Below, one piece after another: positions 1 through 5,582 of a stretch of DNA of 14,155 nt; positions within the stretch are counted from its first letter, which is position 1, and every line of letters begins with the position of its first letter. Source of the stretch: F1-20-MAGs119 sp041164425. GTDB taxonomy: Bacteria; Actinomycetota; Acidimicrobiia; Acidimicrobiales; Ilumatobacteraceae. The position numbers and the translations under genes are program-made. Location of the stretch: the NCBI GenBank assembly GCA_041164425.1, contig JBEAPO010000163.1:1-14155 (forward strand), given 5' to 3'. The notes below the pieces were generated by a model. It had not been told where the DNA came from. It saw nothing but the letters and a program-made list of their open reading frames with translations, and made no database searches.

Positions 1-614
1 CGACCCGGAATTTCGAGCCGGCCGCGCAAAAGTGCATCGCGGAATACGGTGACGACTTCGTTCGTGGCGCCGACATGCGCAACATCCAGACCGCATTCGA
101 GACGTGCATCGCCGAGCAGCCGCGCGGTTGCCGCGAGACTTCGCACGACACCCCCGAATGCATCGGCAAACTTCGCCTCGTCGGCAATCTCCGGGTCGCG
201 TGAGCCGACACGCCAGCCCTCGTGCAACAGTGCAATGGGTGTCTCGAACGGCACCCATCCGCTGGCGCAGTCGCCGATCGCATCGGCGAGTGCGTCGACG
301 TAACGCGGCCAGAATCGCTCGGTTGCCTTCGCATCGGCAAAGGCGCCTTCGTTCAGGAACCAGCCAGGCAGGCGGTTGCCGCACAGCGTGGGCCACACTT
401 CGATGCCCATCGCGATCACCCTCGCAACGAACTCGTTGAGTTCGTCAAGGTGACGGGCATCGACACGACCCTCGGCAGGGAAAACCGCGGACCAGTTGAC
501 CCTGACACGCAGCGCGGTGACGCCACGTGTCGCCAGCGCGGCCACGTCGGCGATCGCCGCCTCGCGGCGCAAGGGCTCGGAGACGAAAGTGGTGCGGACG
601 CCGAGGGCGGTCAC
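1..614 (-). CDS. GH1-like glycosidase, N-terminal part (runs off window)
   Basis: This reading frame stays open to the left edge, so only the first 204 residues are visible. The sequence resembles the N-terminal half of a family 1 glycoside hydrolase TIM barrel. RVNWSAVFPAEGRVD (residues 38-52) matches the S-W-R-I-P-G segment, MGIEVWPTLCGNRLP (69-83) matches the G-I-P-VTL-HWDLP strand, and GWVPFETP (119-126) falls where W-x-T-L-N-E-P is expected. The HW pair before LP and the Asn-Glu acid/base pair are replaced (Glu124-Thr125), so classic beta-glucosidase chemistry is doubtful. The catalytic nucleophile would lie outside the window. The GTG start overlaps the cyclase stop as GTGA, a standard sign of translational coupling, so the two are probably co-transcribed. 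The family assignment comes from motif reading only; the substrate is unknown. Confidence 0.65.
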   Translation of the reverse strand, partial: MTALGVRTTFVSEPLRREAAIADVAALATRGVTALRVRVNWSAVFPAEGRVDARHLDELNEFVARVIAMGIEVWPTLCGNRLPGWFLNEGAFADAKATERFWPRYVDALADAIGDCASGWVPFETPIALLHEGWRVGSRDPEIADEAKFADAFGGVVRSLAATARLLGDARLECGLDVAHVGATNEVVTVFRDALLRGRLEIPG

Positions 615-1162
615 ATCACGAACGGTGAGCGGGTCCACAATTCGCCCGTGTCGTTGCGATCCGCGATGACCGGGTCGCCCGACAACGTGTACACCGCGAC
701 GGGCTCGCTGAATCCGCGCAGGTCGAGCGGCGCGTGCGGAATCGTGTGGACTCCCTCGGGGAGGTCCTCGACCTGGTCGATCGGAATGAGCACTTCGAAA
801 GCACCTGCGGCGTCGCACAACCGAGCGGCCGTGTTGACTGCCGAGCCGATGTAGTCGTCGCCCTCGAAGAGCAATGCATAACCGGTCGAAAGACCGATGC
901 GCAGAGTGAGTGGGGCGCACGCAGTGGCGGCCCGGCGCTGCAGTTCCATGGCGAAAACGACGGCATCGGTCTGGTCGACCGACACGATCATGAGACCGTC
1001 ACCCAGCCACTTGGCGATGCGGACGCCACGTTCGGAGGCCACGTCGCGGGCAACGGCCCGGAACGCGGCGAGGAGCTTGCCGGCAGCGTCGTCACCCTGG
1101 GTTTCGGTGAAATGCGTGAACCCGGACAGGTCGACGAAGGCGAAGGTGCGGGGGACGCGCAT
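611..1162 (-). CDS. Class III adenylate/guanylate cyclase catalytic domain protein
   Basis: A 183-residue protein that is essentially one stand-alone class III cyclase homology domain, with no membrane, HAMP or receptor domain. All the catalytic positions can be read: metal-binding Asp11 (FVDLSGFT) and Asp55 (KWLGDG), purine-selecting Lys51 and Asp103, and the transition-state pair Asn110 and Arg114 in YIGSAVNTAARL. A Lys/Asp pair is what adenylate cyclases carry, so cAMP synthesis from ATP is the likely reaction. These enzymes normally work as homodimers, and this one would be cytosolic. The ATG start is supported by GAGGG a few bases upstream and by a TAACCT -10 element eight bases away. 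It is divergent from the VWA gene across only 34 bp and overlaps the GH1-like gene by 4 bp. The sensing input, if any, is not visible. Confidence 0.88.
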   Translation of the reverse strand: MRVPRTFAFVDLSGFTHFTETQGDDAAGKLLAAFRAVARDVASERGVRIAKWLGDGLMIVSVDQTDAVVFAMELQRRAATACAPLTLRIGLSTGYALLFEGDDYIGSAVNTAARLCDAAGAFEVLIPIDQVEDLPEGVHTIPHAPLDLRGFSEPVAVYTLSGDPVIADRNDTGELWTRSPFVM

Positions 1163-1170
1163 GCACCCTC

Positions 1171-1176
1171 AGGTTA
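1171..1176 (-). promoter_or_regulatory. -10 element of the cyclase gene
   Basis: TAACCT on the minus strand lies 8 nt before the cyclase ATG. It fits the actinobacterial TANNNT -10 and would give an almost leaderless transcript. No clear -35 is visible. It sits within 10 bp of the opposing -10 of the VWA gene. Confidence 0.45.
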
Positions 1177-1183
1177 CGCCAAG

Positions 1184-1189
1184 TAGGTT
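1184..1189 (+). promoter_or_regulatory. -10 element of the VWA gene (leaderless)
   Basis: TAGGTT lies 7 nt before the ATG at 1197, and there is no convincing Shine-Dalgarno sequence in that 7-nt gap. This matches leaderless transcription. The region where a -35 would lie overlaps the start of the divergent cyclase gene. Confidence 0.5.
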
Positions 1190-1196
1190 CTCTTTT

Positions 1197-3197
1197 ATGT
1201 CGCCTCGTTTCACCTATTCCCGCTGGGACGGGACGCAAAAGGGGTTCGAACTCGACGCCGATTCGCTGCTCGAGGCGGTCACCGACGACCTGCTGTACCA
1301 CGGCGACGTGAACAGTGCGTTGCGTCGATTGATGCAGCAGGGCATGACCGATCGCAACGGCGAACGCATCGCCGGCCTGCGCGAGATGCTCGACAAGGTT
1401 CGTCAGCGTCGCGAGGAAATTCTCGAACGCTCCGATCTCGGCGGCGTGTACAAGGAGATTTCCGAAGCGCTCGACGACATCGTCGACGAAGAGCGTCACC
1501 AACTCGACCGCAACGTCTCTGAGGCCGACGCCAGCGGCGATCAGCGTCGTGCCGACAACGCGCGCAACTCCGCCGCAGAGAAACACATTGAGCTGGAAAT
1601 GCTCCCGTCCGATCTCGCGGGAAAGGTGAAGGGTCTCCAGAACTACAATTTTGAGTCGGCCGAGGCGCAGCAGCGCTTCGACGAGTTGATGGACAAACTC
1701 CGCGAGCAGTTGATGCAGCAGTTCGTCGACCAGATGTCTGGCGCGATGCAGAACATGTCGCCTCAGGACATGCAGCGCATGAAAGACATGATGGCGGCGC
1801 TGAATGACATGCTCGACCGCCACGCGAACGGTGACGATCCCCGGTTCGACGATTTCATGGCCGAATACGGTGACTTCTTTCCGGAGAACCCGCAGAACAT
1901 CGACGAACTGATCGAACTACTCGCCGAGCGCATGGCTCAGATGCAGGCCATGATGAATTCGATGACGCCCGAACAAAGGGCGCAGTTGCAGCAACTTTCC
2001 GATCAGTTGCTCGGTGACATGGACCTGCAGTGGCAGGCGAACCGTCTCGGTGAACACTTGCAGAACATGGCGCCGCAGGCCGGCTGGGAGCGCAGCTACG
2101 ACTTCCGTGGTGACCAGCCGATGGGAATGGGCGAAGCAATGCAGGCGATGCAGGAACTGTCGGGCCTCGAGGAACTCGAGAACTTCATGCGTAACGCCAC
2201 CAACCCCGGTGCGCTCGCCGAGGCCGACATGGACAGGGTTCGTGAATTGCTCGGCGAAAATGCCGCGCAGTCGCTCGAACGTCTTGCGCAAATGACGAAG
2301 ATGCTCGAAGACGAGGGCCTGATCAACCAGACCGAGGGAAGAATTGAATTGACGCCGAAAGGCCTGCGAAAGATCGGCCAGAACGCGCTGCGGGATCTCT
2401 TCAACAAGCTGGCCAAGGACAAGATCGGGCAACACCAGATGCGCGAATCGGGTGGCGGACACGAGCGAATGTACGAAACGAAGCAGTACGAATACGGTGA
2501 TCCGTTTCGTCTCGACCTGCAGCAAACCCTGCGCAACGCGTTGCGCAGACAGGGGGGCGGCACGCCCGTTCGGCTCGAGCCCGACGACTTCGAGATCGAG
2601 CGCACCGAACACGTCACCACCACCTCGACCGTGCTGATGATCGACCTGTCGATGTCGATGCCGATGCGCGACAACTTTCTGCCGGCGAAGAAGGTTGCCA
2701 TGGCGCTTCATTCGCTCATTACTTCGCAGTATCCGCGCGACTACATCGGCCTTGTCGGCTTCAGCGAGTCGGCTCGCATCCTCACCGCCGCACAGATTCC
2801 CTCTGTTTCATGGGACTTCGTCTACGGAACGAACATGCAACACGGCTTCATGCTTGCCCGGCAGTTGTTGGCGAAACAGCACGGAACGAAGCAGATCATC
2901 ATGATCACCGACGGTGAGCCAACGGCCCACATCACCCGCAATGGTGACGTCTATTTCAACTATCCGCCGGTGCGCGAAACGATCGAGGCGACTCTCGCCG
3001 AGGTGATGCGCTGCACGCGCGAGAAGATCGTCATCAACACCTTCATGCTCGATGCGACGAGCGGGCTGCGGTCGTTTATCGAGCGGATCACCGAAATGAA
3101 TCACGGACGTGCGTTCTTCACGACGCCCGAGACATTGGGTGACTACGTGCTCGTCGACTTCATCGAGCACAAGCGGCGTCTTTCGCGGGCCCGTTGA
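1197..3197 (+). CDS. Von Willebrand factor A (VWA) domain protein
   Basis: A 666-residue protein with a C-terminal VWA domain starting near residue 475. The metal-ion-dependent adhesion site is complete: Asp483-x-Ser485-x-Ser487 (DLSMS), Thr545 (YGTN) and Asp572 (ITDGEPT). The N-terminal two thirds is helical and charged. It has a striking Met/Gln-rich stretch (about residues 165-330) and then SPDLAG-like linker segments; no signal peptide or membrane helix is seen, so it is probably cytosolic. In other actinobacteria, VWA proteins of this size are paired with a magnesium-chelatase-like/MoxR AAA+ ATPase (the Rv0958-Rv0959 type arrangement) and may act as a chaperone or insertase pair. No such ATPase is in this window. 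An in-frame extension upstream to 897 exists but runs through the divergent cyclase gene. The ATG at 1197 is preferred because of the -10 element just ahead and because the conserved-looking N-terminus (SPRFTYSRWDG) begins there. Confidence 0.85.
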   Translation: MSPRFTYSRWDGTQKGFELDADSLLEAVTDDLLYHGDVNSALRRLMQQGMTDRNGERIAGLREMLDKVRQRREEILERSDLGGVYKEISEALDDIVDEERHQLDRNVSEADASGDQRRADNARNSAAEKHIELEMLPSDLAGKVKGLQNYNFESAEAQQRFDELMDKLREQLMQQFVDQMSGAMQNMSPQDMQRMKDMMAALNDMLDRHANGDDPRFDDFMAEYGDFFPENPQNIDELIELLAERMAQMQAMMNSMTPEQRAQLQQLSDQLLGDMDLQWQANRLGEHLQNMAPQAGWERSYDFRGDQPMGMGEAMQAMQELSGLEELENFMRNATNPGALAEADMDRVRELLGENAAQSLERLAQMTKMLEDEGLINQTEGRIELTPKGLRKIGQNALRDLFNKLAKDKIGQHQMRESGGGHERMYETKQYEYGDPFRLDLQQTLRNALRRQGGGTPVRLEPDDFEIERTEHVTTTSTVLMIDLSMSMPMRDNFLPAKKVAMALHSLITSQYPRDYIGLVGFSESARILTAAQIPSVSWDFVYGTNMQHGFMLARQLLAKQHGTKQIIMITDGEPTAHITRNGDVYFNYPPVRETIEATLAEVMRCTREKIVINTFMLDATSGLRSFIERITEMNHGRAFFTTPETLGDYVLVDFIEHKRRLSRAR

Positions 3198-3200
3198 AGG

Positions 3201-3229
3201 CTGAAACCCTTGCGTTGCAAGGGTTTCAG
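3201..3229 (+). terminator. Strong hairpin after the VWA gene
   Basis: A perfect 13-bp stem (CTGAAACCCTTGC pairing with GCAAGGGTTTCAG) with a 3-nt GTT loop starts 3 nt after the VWA stop codon. No U-tract follows directly, so it may act together with the second hairpin immediately downstream. Confidence 0.75.
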
Positions 3230-3230
3230 A

Positions 3231-3260
3231 GGGGTTGAAGCGAAAAAACCCCGATTTTTT
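3231..3260 (+). terminator. Second hairpin with T-tract
   Basis: GGGGTT at 3231-3236 pairs with AACCCC at 3247-3252, and six T residues follow at 3255-3260. This is a typical intrinsic terminator layout with a short stem and a 10-nt loop. It would isolate whiB2 transcription from the VWA gene. Confidence 0.6.
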
Positions 3261-3289
3261 AGGCCTCGTTTGCGGCATCACATGCGCAC

Positions 3290-3318
3290 TTGCTTATTTT
3301 GCAAGGATTTGGCACAAT
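3290..3318 (+). promoter_or_regulatory. Candidate housekeeping promoter of whiB2-like gene
   Basis: TTGCTT (3290-3295) and CACAAT (3313-3318) are separated by exactly 17 bp, a sigma-A-like arrangement. Transcription would begin near 3325, giving a leader of about 115 nt before the whiB start. A perfect 10-bp palindrome, TGTAATTACA (3327-3336), sits at the predicted start site and could be an operator. Confidence 0.45.
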
Positions 3319-3371
3319 GTCAGCGATGTAATTACAAGCCTGCCATCACAGGCATGCCACAAGTTGGGGGA

Positions 3372-3407
3372 CACCGTCCGGTCAACACGAGCCGGAGGGC
3401 GACGGTG
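3372..3407 (+). other. Imperfect hairpin in the whiB2-like 5' leader
   Basis: CACCGT-CCGG (3372-3381) can pair with CCGG (3392-3395) and ACGGTG (3402-3407), leaving a 10-nt loop and a 6-nt bulge on the 3' arm. It lies 20 nt upstream of the Shine-Dalgarno sequence and could modulate translation. This is a structural observation only, with no known riboswitch match. Confidence 0.35.
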
Positions 3408-3439
3408 GATGTCGGTGACTGCAGGACGGGAGGCAATCC

Positions 3440-3727
3440 ATGCAATTCCCAGAACAAGAATCTGTGGACAATTCAGAGCTCAGCACGGAACGCGGCTGGC
3501 AAGACGAGGCGAACTGCCTCGGTGTCGATCCGGATCTTTTCTTTCCCGAACGCGGTGCATCGACCCGCGAGGCCAAGGAGGTATGTCGTGGTTGCGTCGT
3601 ACGCAACGAATGCCTCGAGTACGCCCTGGTCAACGGTGAGAAGTTCGGTATCTGGGGCGGGCTCTCCGAGCGCGAGCGTCGCCGCTTGCGCCGCGCCCGC
3701 GCCCAGGCCAGTCGCAAAGTCATCTGA
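3440..3727 (+). CDS. whiB2: WhiB-family [4Fe-4S] transcription factor, WhiB2/WhmD-like
   Basis: A 95-residue WhiB protein. Four cluster-binding cysteines are present: Cys26, then Cys49-x2-Cys52-x5-Cys58. The G-I-W-G-G turn is at residues 70-74, followed by a basic C-terminal helix (SERERRRLRRARAQ) that binds DNA. WhiB proteins bind region 4 of the primary sigma factor and tune transcription. The STREAK..C..C.VR.ECLEYAL...FGIWGGLSERERRRL pattern is closest to WhiB2/WhmD, which governs septation and cell division in mycobacteria and sporulation (WhiB) in Streptomyces; the division role here is inference. The start is well supported: GGGAGG lies 6 nt before the ATG. The last codons and the TGA stop form the first copy of a 22-bp tandem repeat that fills the gap to the convergent gene. 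Confidence 0.9.
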   Translation: MQFPEQESVDNSELSTERGWQDEANCLGVDPDLFFPERGASTREAKEVCRGCVVRNECLEYALVNGEKFGIWGGLSERERRRLRRARAQASRKVI

Positions 3728-3801
3728 CTTAATGAGCAAAGTCATCTGACTTAATAAGCAAAGTCATCTGACTCGACAAGCAAAGTCATCCGACGTAGTT
3801 A
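3714..3801. repeat. Four tandem 22-bp palindromic repeats
   Basis: Four head-to-tail 22-bp units begin at 3714, 3736, 3758 and 3780. The first 15 bases (gcaaagtcatctgac) are identical in copies 1-3, and copy 4 differs at about four positions in total. Each unit carries a hyphenated palindrome, AAGTCA-TC-TGACTT in copies 1 and 2 and weaker in 3 and 4. Copy 1 contains the last four whiB2 codons and stop, and copy 4 ends in the stop codon of the convergent gene, so the array occupies the whole intergenic space. Spacing of about two helical turns suits cooperative protein binding, but a role in transcript ends is equally possible. Confidence 0.9.
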
Positions 3802-4602
3802 TTTGATACGTGACTCGACCGTGCGGTCGGGTCCGATGTCGAGAAGCGCCCACCGTGATGGGTCGTTCATTTGCAAGTGGCGTTCGGTGATGAGGCCCAC
3901 CAGTTCGGTGGCGACCACGCGTGTACCTGCCACTGTTGCCTCAGCGGCGACCGCGTCGTACGCCGCAGAAACGCTGATGTCGTCGGCATCGACGATGTTC
4001 ATGCTCACTTGTGCAGCATCGCCGACCATGAAGGCCAAGGTGCGCAGACCCGGCCGACGCACACGTGCGGCGATGTTTTTTGCAGTCGTCAGGTTCGGCG
4101 TGGCGAGAAGCACGTTGTAGGCGATCAACACGGGACGAACGCCAACACACACCGCACCCGCTGTCGTGTGTGGTCGATCAGGGCCGAGGTCGGGCTGGAG
4201 TGTTTTCCACGCTCCACGACGGACATCGGGCAGTGTGCGCTCGGGTCCGTAGAGAAACACCGGCAAGCCCAATTCGTCGGCGGCCCATTGTGCAAACCCG
4301 TCGCGTGCTGCCAGGGCATCCGTGTGCGACGAGCCGTCGAGGGCGACAAAGGGAACGACGTCGACGACGCCGAGACGTGGATGTACTCCGGAATGCCCGG
4401 CGATGTCGAGGAGTTCCACGCACCGCCGTGTGAGTGCACGTGGCGCGTCGACGCCGGTCAGGGTGAACACGCTGCGGTTGTGGTCGGCATCCGAGTGAAT
4501 GTCGAGGAGTCGCTCCCCGGGCACACCCACCACGGCCTCGGCCAAGCGGCCAACGAGTCGGGCATCCCTACCCTCGCTCACGTTGATCACGCACTCCAGC
4601 AC
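3799..4602 (-). CDS. ftcD: Glutamate formimidoyltransferase-like protein (FtcD N-terminal domain)
   Basis: A 267-residue protein matching the formimidoyltransferase half of FTCD; the cyclodeaminase half is absent. Recognisable segments are the N-terminal LECVINVSEGRD, SDADHNRSVFTLTG (residues 37-50), and GVHPRLGVVDVVPF (72-85), whose His74 corresponds to the catalytic histidine. It would transfer a formimino or formyl group between glutamate and tetrahydrofolate, in histidine breakdown or in repair of 5-formyl-THF. No hut genes are nearby, so a folate-repair role is at least as likely. The GTG start is the only one possible: an in-frame TAG lies four codons upstream. AAAAGGG sits only 2 nt before it, an unusually short Shine-Dalgarno spacing. 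The gene is convergent with whiB2 and divergent from tatA across 42 bp. Confidence 0.82.
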   Translation of the reverse strand: MLECVINVSEGRDARLVGRLAEAVVGVPGERLLDIHSDADHNRSVFTLTGVDAPRALTRRCVELLDIAGHSGVHPRLGVVDVVPFVALDGSSHTDALAARDGFAQWAADELGLPVFLYGPERTLPDVRRGAWKTLQPDLGPDRPHTTAGAVCVGVRPVLIAYNVLLATPNLTTAKNIAARVRRPGLRTLAFMVGDAAQVSMNIVDADDISVSAAYDAVAAEATVAGTRVVATELVGLITERHLQMNDPSRWALLDIGPDRTVESRIK

Positions 4603-4632
4603 GACCCTTTTCTACTTTGGCAAATGCGGTGG

Positions 4633-4638
4633 TAGGTT
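4633..4638 (+). promoter_or_regulatory. -10 element of tatA (leaderless)
   Basis: TAGGTT lies 6 nt before the tatA ATG. The same hexamer stands before the VWA gene. No matching -35 hexamer was recognised. Confidence 0.5.
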
Positions 4639-4644
4639 CAGCGC

Positions 4645-4812
4645 ATGTTCGCTTTTCTCGAAGGCCCCGAACTCATCATCGTCGCGGTGATCGTCCTCGT
4701 GCTCTTCGGCGGTTCACAGTTGCCGAAGCTGGCGAAGAACCTCGGTCAGGCCCAGAAGGAATTCAAGAAGGGTCTGGCCGAAGGCCAGGCCGACGACGCC
4801 GACAAGAAGTAG
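4645..4812 (+). CDS. tatA: Sec-independent translocase subunit TatA
   Basis: A 55-residue membrane protein with the full TatA layout. A short periplasmic N-terminus (MFAFLEGPE) is followed by one membrane helix (about residues 9-21), the FG hinge (LFGGSQLPKLAKNLG), an amphipathic helix (QAQKEFKKG), and a short charged tail ending in DADKK. TatA oligomers form the pathway through which TatC-recognised folded proteins cross the membrane. tatC is not in this window, which is common since tatA is often unlinked in actinobacteria. The length is short but within the TatA range. The gene stops 5 bp before the end of the convergent WhiB gene, leaving no room for a terminator. Confidence 0.92.
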   Translation: MFAFLEGPELIIVAVIVLVLFGGSQLPKLAKNLGQAQKEFKKGLAEGQADDADKK

Positions 4813-4817
4813 TCGCT

Positions 4818-5129
4818 TCAGGCCGCGCCGTCGCGGCGACGCTTCTTGATGCGTCGCCGCTCGCGTTCGCTTGCGCCGCCCCAGACACCGTGTTCGATCT
4901 CTTCGACGAGCGCGTACTCGAGACACAAGTCCTTCACTTCGCAGTGGCCGCATATCTTGCGGGCCTTTTCCACGCCAGCACCGTCGGAGGGAAAGAAGAT
5001 CTCGGGGGCGTTATCGCGGCACAGGCCGAGGTCCATCCACTCGGTGGTCCGGAAGTTCCCGACGAAGGGGAGGGAGACCACCGTCAGTTGGGTGCGCTTC
5101 TTGGTCATGTGTCCTGCTGTGCGGCTCAT
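4818..5129 (-). CDS. WhiB-family [4Fe-4S] transcription factor (second paralog)
   Basis: A 103-residue WhiB protein. The iron-sulfur cysteines are Cys37 and Cys60-x2-Cys63-x5-Cys69, the G-V-W-G-G turn is at 81-85, and the strongly basic tail (SERERRRIKKRRRDG) is the DNA-binding helix. It differs from the whiB2-like gene in the central loop (PSDGAGVEKARK instead of PERGASTREAKE) and has a longer N-terminus. I cannot assign it to a numbered WhiB class. Two starts are possible: ATG at 5129, preceded by AGAAGGG, and ATG at 5108, preceded by GCAGGA. The second would make a 96-residue protein and would fit a promoter ending near 5139. Like other WhiB proteins it probably senses redox or nitric oxide through its cluster and acts with the primary sigma factor. 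Confidence 0.88.
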   Translation of the reverse strand: MSRTAGHMTKKRTQLTVVSLPFVGNFRTTEWMDLGLCRDNAPEIFFPSDGAGVEKARKICGHCEVKDLCLEYALVEEIEHGVWGGASERERRRIKKRRRDGAA

Positions 5130-5138
5130 GTCCCTTCT

Positions 5139-5165
5139 GACGACGGTGGCGGTACAAAAGTTCCC
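5139..5165 (-). promoter_or_regulatory. Possible ECF-sigma-type promoter of second WhiB gene
   Basis: On the minus strand GGGAAC (5165-5160) and CGTC (5142-5139) are 17 bp apart, similar to the GGAAC / CGTC or CGTT arrangement of stress ECF sigma factors. Such short motifs occur by chance in GC-rich DNA, so this is tentative. Confidence 0.25.
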
Positions 5166-5218
5166 AAGCCCGTCGGGGCCCGCCCGCGGGTAGCCTTCAA
5201 GCGCCCAGGAGGTACCCC

Positions 5219-5479
5219 GTGTCTGACATCACCACCAACGAGCCGCCCCGCGCCCACGCCCGCATCGTCTATCTGGGCCCCGTGGCGCCCCACTGGGAGG
5301 TCTATGGCGACTATGGCGACCGCGCACTGCTCGAAGAGTTCCGCACCCGAGTCCTCGCCCGACTGGTTCTGATCACCCGCGACGACCCGCAGTTCCGCCG
5401 GAACAGCGAGCGAGTCGCCCGCGACGCCGAGCGTGAGCTCATCTCGATCGAATGGGATCTCGGCGCGGTCAGCGCCTGA
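5219..5479 (+). CDS. Conserved-looking small protein of unknown function
   Basis: An 86-residue soluble protein with no signal peptide, membrane helix or cysteines. I do not recognise the family. A first segment (ARIVYLGPVAPHWEVYGDYGD, residues 14-34) looks like a beta-hairpin rich in Tyr, Gly and Pro. The rest is predominantly charged helix (RALLEEFRTRVLARL and RRNSERVARDAERELISI). The GTG start is well supported by a near-perfect AGGAGGT 5 nt upstream, the best ribosome binding site in the window, so it is probably well translated. It lies upstream of ppk on the same strand, but a 103-bp gap with its own repeats and promoter elements separates them, so co-regulation is uncertain. Its final codons and stop belong to the first 24-bp repeat. 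Confidence 0.7.
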   Translation: MSDITTNEPPRAHARIVYLGPVAPHWEVYGDYGDRALLEEFRTRVLARLVLITRDDPQFRRNSERVARDAERELISIEWDLGAVSA

Positions 5480-5538
5480 CAGCACAGAGCGGTGAGGGCC
5501 TGACGAAACGGCACGGTCAGCCCCTGACGGTTCGTTCG
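5467..5538. repeat. Three tandem 24-bp repeats with 13-bp palindromes upstream of ppk
   Basis: Units start at 5467, 5491 and 5515, exactly 24 bp apart. The conserved 14 bases are GGTCAGCGCCTGAC, GGTGAGGGCCTGAC and GGTCAGCCCCTGAC. The first and third contain the perfect inverted repeat GTCAG-N3-CTGAC; the second has one mismatch. Copy 1 contains the stop codon of the 86-residue protein gene. The array ends against the PHO-box-like repeats of the ppk operon and looks like multiple operators for a dimeric regulator. Confidence 0.8.
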
Positions 5539-5570
5539 GGCGTCACCGTCCGTTCACGTTCCCGATAGTT
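5530..5570 (+). promoter_or_regulatory. PHO-box-like direct repeats and -10 of the ppk operon
   Basis: Three consecutive 11-bp units can be read: GTTCGTTCGGG (5530-5540), CGTCACCGTCC (5541-5551) and GTTCACGTTCC (5552-5562). Eleven-bp direct repeats with a GTTCAC core are the hallmark of OmpR/PhoB-type boxes in actinobacteria. GATAGTT (5564-5570) is a plausible -10, 12 nt before the ATG, so the mRNA leader would be only a few bases long. The box lies closer to the -10 than in classic PhoB promoters, which weakens the case. RegX3, encoded in the operon, is the expected binder. Confidence 0.5.
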
Positions 5571-5582
5571 GCCCCACCCCCG

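Noticed and set aside
897..1196. N-terminal extension of the VWA reading frame
   Set aside because: It runs antisense through the cyclase gene, which has a complete catalytic motif set, and it shows no domain. The start at 1197 has a fitting -10 element.
3317..3331. Five-codon upstream ORF (ATG TCA GCG ATG TAA) before whiB2
   Set aside because: It overlaps the predicted -10 and start site and would probably not be in the transcript. It also has no ribosome binding site.
3714..3801. Possible mini CRISPR array
   Set aside because: Units are directly adjacent without unique spacers and are only 22 bp; no cas genes are present.
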